Assembly (NCBI RefSeq): GCF_001279775.1
Contig: NZ_LGDG01000261.1
Span: forward strand, 29,881 to 93,880
From: Streptomyces sp. MMG1533
GTDB lineage: Bacteria > Actinomycetota > Actinomycetes > Streptomycetales > Streptomycetaceae
Direction: 5' to 3'
Length of the DNA stretch: 64,000 bases
The position numbers were made by a program, and so were the translations under genes. Shown here one piece after another: positions 59,454 through 64,000 of the stretch; position 1 is the stretch's first letter; the number at the start of each line of letters is the position of its first letter. The notes below the pieces were generated by a model that saw nothing but the letters and a program-made list of their open reading frames with translations, was not told the DNA's origin and made no database searches.

Positions 59454-60626
59454 CTACGGCCGTACGACGCTCCGCACGGCGCGGACCAGCGCCTGCGCCC
59501 GCGGATCCGCCGTGACGGTCTTGCGGAAGCCGTTCGTCACATAGCCGAGGGCGACGCCGGTCTCCGGGTCGGCGAAGCCGAGGGAGCCGCCGCGGCCCGG
59601 GTGGCCGAACGAACCCGGGCCGAGGAGCGGTGACGCGCTGCCGTGGAGCATGTAGCCGAGGCCGAAGCGGGTGTTCACCACCAGGACGCGGTCCGGTCCC
59701 GCCGACTCCTCGGCACGCGCAAGCTCCACCGTCGCCGGGTCGAAGAGGCGTACGCCGTCGACCTCGCCGATCAGCGCCGCGTAGACGCGGGCCAGGCCGT
59801 CGGCGGTCGCGATGCCGTTGGTCGCGGGCAGGGCGGCCGCCCGGTACGCCGGGTCGTTCTGGTCGGGGAAGGGGGTGATCGCGGTGAAGGCGCGACGGGT
59901 GAGGGAGGCCGGGTCGTCGTAGGCCTCGGTGACCGCACGCTTGGGACGGACCCGCAGGGCCGCCCCGGTGGCGGGCTCCGGCGTCTCGATACGGCCCACC
60001 CGGCCCGTCCGGCCCGCCGCCTCCTCGGCCTCCGGCAGGCCCAGCCACAGGTCGGCGCCCAGCGGTCCGGCGATCTCCGCCGCGATCCACTCGCCGGCCC
60101 ACCGGCCCGTCACGCGCCGCACCAGCTCGTCCAGCATCCAGCCGTACGTCAGCGCGTGGTAGCCGTGGTCGGTGCCGGGCTCCCAGACCGGGGCCTGGGC
60201 CGCGACCGCCTCGGCGCCCCGCGCCGGGTCCAGCGCCTCGGCCGGCGTGAGCGGACGGTCGAGGACCGGAAGGCCGGAACGGTGGTTCAGCACGTGCCTG
60301 ACCAGCACCCGCTCCTTGCCGCGCGCCTTGAACTCCGGCCAGTACTCGCCCACCGGCGCGTCCAGGTCCAGCAGCCCGCGCTGGTGCAGCAGCAGCGGTA
60401 CGGCGGCGGCGACGCCCTTCGTCGCCGAGCGCACGATCTGCGCGGTGCCGCGCCGCCAGGGCTCGGTCCCGTCGACGTCCCTGGTACCGGCCCACAGGTC
60501 GACGACCCTGCGCCCGTCCCGGTAGACGGCGAGTGCCGCGCCCCGGTCCCCGAGTGCCTCGAAGTTCCGCAGGAACGCTTCCCTGACCGGCTCGAAGCCC
60601 TCGGCGACTGTGCCGTTCACGTCCAC
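59454..60626 (-). CDS. Serine hydrolase, class C beta-lactamase/EstB family
   Basis: A 390-aa esterase-type member of the beta-lactamase fold. GTG 60626 has AAGGAG 8 nt upstream. The catalytic Ser-x-x-Lys is in IVRSATKG at about residue 67. The Tyr motif region is HGYHALTYGWMLDELV at about 155, and the third element is in SFGHPGRGGSLGFADPETG near 350. There is no signal peptide, so it is probably a cytoplasmic esterase rather than a beta-lactamase. It lies downstream of ohr on the same strand with a 37-bp gap. Confidence 0.87.
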   Translation of the reverse strand: MDVNGTVAEGFEPVREAFLRNFEALGDRGAALAVYRDGRRVVDLWAGTRDVDGTEPWRRGTAQIVRSATKGVAAAVPLLLHQRGLLDLDAPVGEYWPEFKARGKERVLVRHVLNHRSGLPVLDRPLTPAEALDPARGAEAVAAQAPVWEPGTDHGYHALTYGWMLDELVRRVTGRWAGEWIAAEIAGPLGADLWLGLPEAEEAAGRTGRVGRIETPEPATGAALRVRPKRAVTEAYDDPASLTRRAFTAITPFPDQNDPAYRAAALPATNGIATADGLARVYAALIGEVDGVRLFDPATVELARAEESAGPDRVLVVNTRFGLGYMLHGSASPLLGPGSFGHPGRGGSLGFADPETGVALGYVTNGFRKTVTADPRAQALVRAVRSVVRP

Positions 60627-60663
60627 GTCCGTACTCCTTGTCACATGGTGCCGCTGTCCTCTC

Positions 60664-61122
60664 TCAGCCAAGCAGGATGGTCACGTCGATGTTCCCGCGG
60701 GTCGCGTTCGAGTACGGGCAGACCTCGTGCGCCGCGTCGACCAGCTTCCCCGCGATGTCCGGGTCGAGGACCGGGAGCGAGACGCTGAGGGCGACCGCGA
60801 GGCCGTAGCCGCGCTGCTTGTTGGGGCCGATGCCGACCTTCGCGGCGACCGTGGAGCCGGACAGGTCGTAGCCGGACCGGCGGCCGACCATCACCAGCGC
60901 GTTGTGGAAGCAGGAGCTGTAGCCGGCCGCGAACAGCTGCTCCGGGTTGGTGCCGTTGCCGTCCCCGCCGAGCTCCGGCGGCATCGCGACCTTCAGCTCG
61001 ATCTGCCCGTCCTGACTGGTGACATAGCCGTCCCGGCCGCCGTGGGCGGTGGCCTCGGCGACGTACGCGATCTTCGTCGGACGGGTGTCGACAGCGGTGT
61101 CGACGGCGGTGTCGTCAGTCAT
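60664..61122 (-). CDS. ohr: Organic hydroperoxide resistance protein
   Basis: A 152-aa Ohr/OsmC-fold peroxidase that reduces organic hydroperoxides. The reactive cysteines are Cys71 in GYSSCFHNAL and Cys135 in HEVCPYSNATRGN. LPVLDPDIAGKLVDAAHEVC is the usual C-terminal block. The N-terminus carries a short TAVDT duplication. It lies 106 bp downstream of ohrR on the same strand. Confidence 0.95.
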   Translation of the reverse strand: MTDDTAVDTAVDTRPTKIAYVAEATAHGGRDGYVTSQDGQIELKVAMPPELGGDGNGTNPEQLFAAGYSSCFHNALVMVGRRSGYDLSGSTVAAKVGIGPNKQRGYGLAVALSVSLPVLDPDIAGKLVDAAHEVCPYSNATRGNIDVTILLG

Positions 61123-61228
61123 GGCCGGCTCCCCCCGGAACGGGTGTGCGCAAATGCATCGTGCACAAGGTACTGGCTGGTAGGTCAGTCGCCGTTACCA
61201 GGGGGTGGCAACCGTCGGTAACCCGAGA

Positions 61229-61690
61229 TCAGCGCGTGCGGTCCGCCGCCGCCTCGGCCTTCTCCGCGAGCCGCCACAGCTCCTCGCGCAACCGCTCGAC
61301 CTCCGCGCCGTCGAACTCCGTCGCCGTGAGCAGGGCGCCGGGCACGTGTGCCGCACGCTCCTTGAGCTCTTCCCCGCGCCCCGTGCACGCGACCAGCACC
61401 GAGCGCTCGTCGCTCACCGCGCGCTCCCGGCGCACCAGCCCCGCGCTCTCCAGCCGCTTGAGCAATGGCGACACCGTGCCGTAGTCGAGGCGCAGCGCGC
61501 CCGCCAGCTCCTTCACGGTGATCTCGCCGCGCTCCCACAGCACCAGCAGCACGAGGTACTGCGGGTAGGTCAGGCCGAGGTCCTCCAGGAGCGGCCGGTA
61601 CGCGGCCGTCACCGCGCGCTGCGCGGCGTACAGCGCGAAGCACAGCTGGTCGTCCAGCAGCAGGGACCCGGCGTCCTCTTGGTTCGTCAC
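61229..61690 (-). CDS. ohrR: MarR-family organic peroxide sensor
   Basis: A 153-aa OhrR repressor. The sensing cysteine is Cys17 in LLLDDQLCFALYAAQRAV, as in one-Cys and two-Cys OhrR proteins. LTYPQYLVLLVLWE and the HTH KELAGALRLDYGTVSPLLKR at about residue 60 are characteristic, and the wing has ERSVLVACTGRGEE. Oxidation of the Cys would release it from the ohr promoter region, most likely in the 106-bp gap at 61123-61228. GTG 61690 starts it. Confidence 0.92.
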   Translation of the reverse strand: MTNQEDAGSLLLDDQLCFALYAAQRAVTAAYRPLLEDLGLTYPQYLVLLVLWERGEITVKELAGALRLDYGTVSPLLKRLESAGLVRRERAVSDERSVLVACTGRGEELKERAAHVPGALLTATEFDGAEVERLREELWRLAEKAEAAADRTR

Positions 61691-61700
61691 GCGCCCATTG

Positions 61701-62468
61701 TCACGGACGGCCGTCGGGAGCCGGCACGGATCGCGGATCGAAACCGAAGGGCAACTCCAGCCGGTGCGCGCGCATCAGCGCGTCGTCGGCGAGCAGCTCC
61801 GCGGTCTTCCCGTCGGCGGCGATCGTGCCGTCGCTCAGGACCAGTGAGCGCGGGCACAGCTCCAGGGCGTAGGGCAGGTCGTGCGTGACCATCAGGACAC
61901 TCACGTCCAACGACCGCAGGATGTCGGCCAGTTCGCGGCGGGAGGCCGGGTCGAGGTTGGAGGAGGGCTCGTCGAGGACGAGGATCTCCGGCTCCATCGC
62001 CAGCACCGTCGCGACCGCGACCCGGCGTCGCTGCCCGAAGGAGAGGTGGTGCGGCGGCCGCTGTGCGAAGTCCTGCATGCCGACCCGCTCCAGGGCCGTA
62101 CGCACCCGCTCCTCCAGCTCGGGCCCCTTCAGCCCGGCCGCCGCCGGCCCGAACGCCACGTCCTCGCGCACGGTCGGCATGAAGAGCTGGTCGTCCGGGT
62201 CCTGGAAGACGATGCCGACCTTGCGCCGGATCTCGGCCATGTGCTGCCTGCCGACGGGCAGTCCGGCGACCTTCACCGTGCCGGTGCCGCCGGACAGGAT
62301 GCCGTTGAGGTGCAGCACCAGGGTCGTCTTGCCGGCACCGTTCGGCCCGAGCAGCGCGACCCGCTCGCCGCGCGCGAGGGAGAAGTCCACGCCGAACAGC
62401 GCCTGGTGTCCGTCGGGATAGGCGAAGGCGAGGCCCGAGACCTCGAGGGAAGCGGTCACAGCGTCCAT
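61701..62468 (-). CDS. cbiO: Cobalt/nickel ECF transporter ATPase CbiO
   Basis: A 255-aa ABC ATPase that powers metal uptake by the CbiMQ complex. Walker A is GPNGAGKTTLVLHL at about residue 40, the Q-loop is VFQDPDDQLFMPTVREDVAF, the signature is HHLSFGQRRRVAVATVLA, and Walker B is ILVLDEPSSNLDP. MVTHDLPYALELC has the switch His. ATG 62468 overlaps the cbiQ end by 13 nt; ATG 62480 is a possible alternative. Ten bp separate it from ohrR, which is read in the same direction. Confidence 0.93.
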   Translation of the reverse strand: MDAVTASLEVSGLAFAYPDGHQALFGVDFSLARGERVALLGPNGAGKTTLVLHLNGILSGGTGTVKVAGLPVGRQHMAEIRRKVGIVFQDPDDQLFMPTVREDVAFGPAAAGLKGPELEERVRTALERVGMQDFAQRPPHHLSFGQRRRVAVATVLAMEPEILVLDEPSSNLDPASRRELADILRSLDVSVLMVTHDLPYALELCPRSLVLSDGTIAADGKTAELLADDALMRAHRLELPFGFDPRSVPAPDGRP

Positions 62469-63253
62469 CCCAGCAGACATACGACGAGGGCGGCGAACGG
62501 GAGGGTCAGCGCGTACGACCACTGCGCCCGGGACGCGGTCACCTCGTCGATGACCGGCATCGAACCGGCGTACCCGCGACTGACCATGGCCAGGTGCACG
62601 CGCTCGCCGCGCTCGTAGGAGCGGATGAACAGCGCCCCGGCGGACTTCGCGAGGACGCCCCAGTGCTTCACGCCGCGCGCCTCGAAGCCGCGCGACTCCC
62701 GGGCGATCCGCATCCGCCGCATCTCGTCCGTGATGACGTCGCCGTAGCGGATCATGAAGGAGGCGATCTGCACGAGCAGCGGGGGGAGCTTCAACCGCTG
62801 CAGTCCCAGCAGGAGTTCACGCAGTTCGGTCGTGGAGGCGAGGAGTACGGAGGCGGCGACGCCCAGGGTGCCCTTGGCGAGCACGTTCCAGGCGCCCCAC
62901 AGGCCGCTCACGCTCAGCTGGAGACCCAGTACCCCGACCCGCTCGCCCTCCGCCACGAACGGCATCAGCACCGCGAAGGCGACGAACGGGACCTCGATCA
63001 GCAGCCGCTTGAGGAGGAATCCGGCGGGCACGCGGGCCGCGTACGCGACGCACGCCAGGAGCGCGGCGTACAGGCCGAACGCCCACATCGCCTCCCGCGG
63101 CGTCGACACCACGACCACCACGAAGGCGAAGGTCGCCGCGAGTTTCGTGTGCGGCGGCAGGGCGTGCACGGGCGAGTGCCCGTGCCGGTAGAGCCTGTGC
63201 GCTCCCCCACGCTCGAATGCGCTCGCGCGGGAGGTACCCCCATCGGCGCCCAT
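62456..63253 (-). CDS. cbiQ: Cobalt/nickel ECF transporter membrane protein CbiQ
   Basis: A 265-aa transmembrane T-component. After HRLYRHGHSPVHALPPHTKL it has five or so helices, and a cytoplasmic region with RMRIARESRGFEARGVK, the A-R-G coupling motif that contacts CbiO. VLAKSAGALFIRSYERGERV is the second conserved block. It starts at ATG 63253, 1 nt before the cbiM stop. The first 18 or so residues (GADGGTSRASAFERGGAH) are encoded by copy B of a 41-bp element, so the native N-terminus was probably shorter. Confidence 0.92.
   Translation of the reverse strand: MGADGGTSRASAFERGGAHRLYRHGHSPVHALPPHTKLAATFAFVVVVVSTPREAMWAFGLYAALLACVAYAARVPAGFLLKRLLIEVPFVAFAVLMPFVAEGERVGVLGLQLSVSGLWGAWNVLAKGTLGVAASVLLASTTELRELLLGLQRLKLPPLLVQIASFMIRYGDVITDEMRRMRIARESRGFEARGVKHWGVLAKSAGALFIRSYERGERVHLAMVSRGYAGSMPVIDEVTASRAQWSYALTLPFAALVVCLLGWTL
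63202..63242 (+). repeat. 41-bp dispersed element, copy B (within cbiQ 5' end)
   Basis: Begins CTCCCCCACGCTCGA and ends GGGAGGTACCCCCA. It has the same length as copy A and about 35 of 41 identical bases, on the opposite strand. It is read through in frame as part of the N-terminal residues of CbiQ, and leaves the rest of the gene intact. Confidence 0.8.
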
Positions 63254-63254
63254 G

Positions 63255-64000
63255 TCAGACGTTCTCCACGGCAGTGGGGGAGACGTCGTTCGTGCGACGC
63301 CTGCGCACCGCCCAGAACACCGTGCTGCCCGCGACGACCGTGACGCCGACACCGATCACGCCGGCGAGGCCGCCGGAGAGACGGGCGTCCTCGACGTCCG
63401 TGACGCCGTAGTCGGCGAGCGGGGAGTCCGCGTTCGCGTGCTCCTCGGCCTTCGCGTCGATGCCCTTGTCGGCTGCGACCTTCTCCAGGCCGTCGGGGTC
63501 GGCGGAGGCGTAGAAGCTGGCGAACCCGGCGAGGAGGAGGGACGTGACCAGGCCGGCGATCCACACCTTGCGGTGGGAGCGGGCGGCCACGGGGGCCGGT
63601 TCCGCCGCGGGGACGTCGACGAGCTCGCCGTTGACCCGCAGCTTGAGCTTCTGCTGGAGGCCGCGGGCGCCGTACACGAGGTCCGGGCGTACGGCGATGA
63701 CGGCGCCGACGGTCAGGGCGGTGATCGCGGCCTCGCCGATGCCGATGAGGACGTGTACGCCGATCATGGCGGTGGCGACCTTGCCGATGGAGACGTCGGT
63801 GGTGCCGCCGAGCCAGTAGAGGAAGGTGAAGGCGAGGGCCGCGGCCGGCACGGAGAGCAGGGCGGCGACGAAGGAGGCGACGGTGATGGAGCGCCGCTTG
63901 CGGGGCAGGACCTTCACCAGCCCGCGGAAGACGGCGTAGGCGACGACCGTCGTGACGATCGCCATGTCCGTGATGTTCACGCCGAGCGCGGTCAGGCCGC
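63255..64000 (-). CDS. cbiM: Cobalt/nickel ECF transporter substrate component CbiM with PDGLE domain, partial
   Basis: The 3' part of cbiM, cut by the window edge; about 248 residues are visible. The membrane part has MIGVHVLIGIGEAAITALTV, conserved in CbiM. After a linker, the C-terminal PDGLE domain (KVWIAGLVTSLLLAGFASFY, then ASADPDGLEKVAADKG) replaces a separate CbiN subunit. Gene order cbiM-cbiQ-cbiO with near-zero spacing marks one operon for cobalt or nickel uptake; any cobalamin riboswitch would be outside the window. Confidence 0.9.
   Translation of the reverse strand, partial: GLTALGVNITDMAIVTTVVAYAVFRGLVKVLPRKRRSITVASFVAALLSVPAAALAFTFLYWLGGTTDVSIGKVATAMIGVHVLIGIGEAAITALTVGAVIAVRPDLVYGARGLQQKLKLRVNGELVDVPAAEPAPVAARSHRKVWIAGLVTSLLLAGFASFYASADPDGLEKVAADKGIDAKAEEHANADSPLADYGVTDVEDARLSGGLAGVIGVGVTVVAGSTVFWAVRRRRTNDVSPTAVENV

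Noticed and set aside
61123..61228. Clear OhrR operator
   Set aside because: The gap has TTGTGCA and TTGCGCA on one strand but no convincing dyad, so I did not annotate a site.

Overview
The window is high-GC actinobacterial chromosome and almost certainly comes from Streptomyces. Third codon positions are nearly all G or C, GTG starts and 4-nt ATGA/GTGA overlaps are common, and many Streptomyces-type genes are present (hrdD, DUF397/XRE pairs, DUF1876, a SepX-like membrane protein, a tricorn-type protease). From memory, much of the gene order (TetR-MFS-MarR, hrdD, fruRKA, the L,D-transpeptidase, mscL, penicillin acylase, galU-moeA) follows the core region around SCO3200 of S. coelicolor; I could not check this by alignment.

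Layout. 1-6.1 kb: the end of ispH, a 15-bp tandem repeat, a two-copy IclR regulator, a secreted M6 protease and a TetR/MFS efflux pair. 6.1-13 kb: MarR divergent from an extradiol dioxygenase, a PAT-like acetyltransferase, hrdD behind a sigma-R type promoter, a TetR regulator, and a WYL regulator divergent from an MFS pump. 13.1-17.1 kb: the fructose operon fruR-fruK-(small ORF)-fruA. 17.2-31.2 kb: envelope and housekeeping genes (L,D-transpeptidase lipoprotein, P1 peptidase, LtrA, MscL, SAF protein, MTA phosphorylase, zinc-ribbon FmdB protein behind a CIRCE-like element, MFS, K+/H+ antiporter, penicillin acylase). 31.2-37.5 kb: 5-formyl-THF cyclo-ligase divergent from galU-moeA-moaC-mog-rimJ-sepX, then tRNA-Ala(CGC). 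37.6-44.6 kb: SGNH hydrolase, GNAT, exonuclease III, and MerR divergent from a Baeyer-Villiger monooxygenase / hydrolase / SDR operon. 44.8-51.3 kb: tricorn protease divergent from TetR and MMPL. 51.3-58.6 kb: an accessory-looking region with MarR-GNAT-HATPase facing XRE-DUF397-AAA, a BtrH-like protein, an Imm49-like protein, YbaK and EamA. 58.6-64 kb: a broken RidA gene, DUF1876, a serine hydrolase, ohrR-ohr, and a cbiM-cbiQ-cbiO metal transporter running off the end.

The most unusual features are small-scale. Short tandem repeats sit at gene 3' ends or convergent junctions in five places; in two of them the copy carrying the stop codon reads TAG where the next copy reads TGG. A 41-bp dispersed element occurs twice, once breaking a RidA gene and once apparently coding for the N-terminus of CbiQ. 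Other notable points are a CIRCE-like operator over the ribosome-binding site of an FmdB-type gene, the galU-moeA-rimJ-sepX linkage that matches the actinobacterial gephyrin-like (Glp/GlpR) division module, and the 52.4-57.2 kb cluster.
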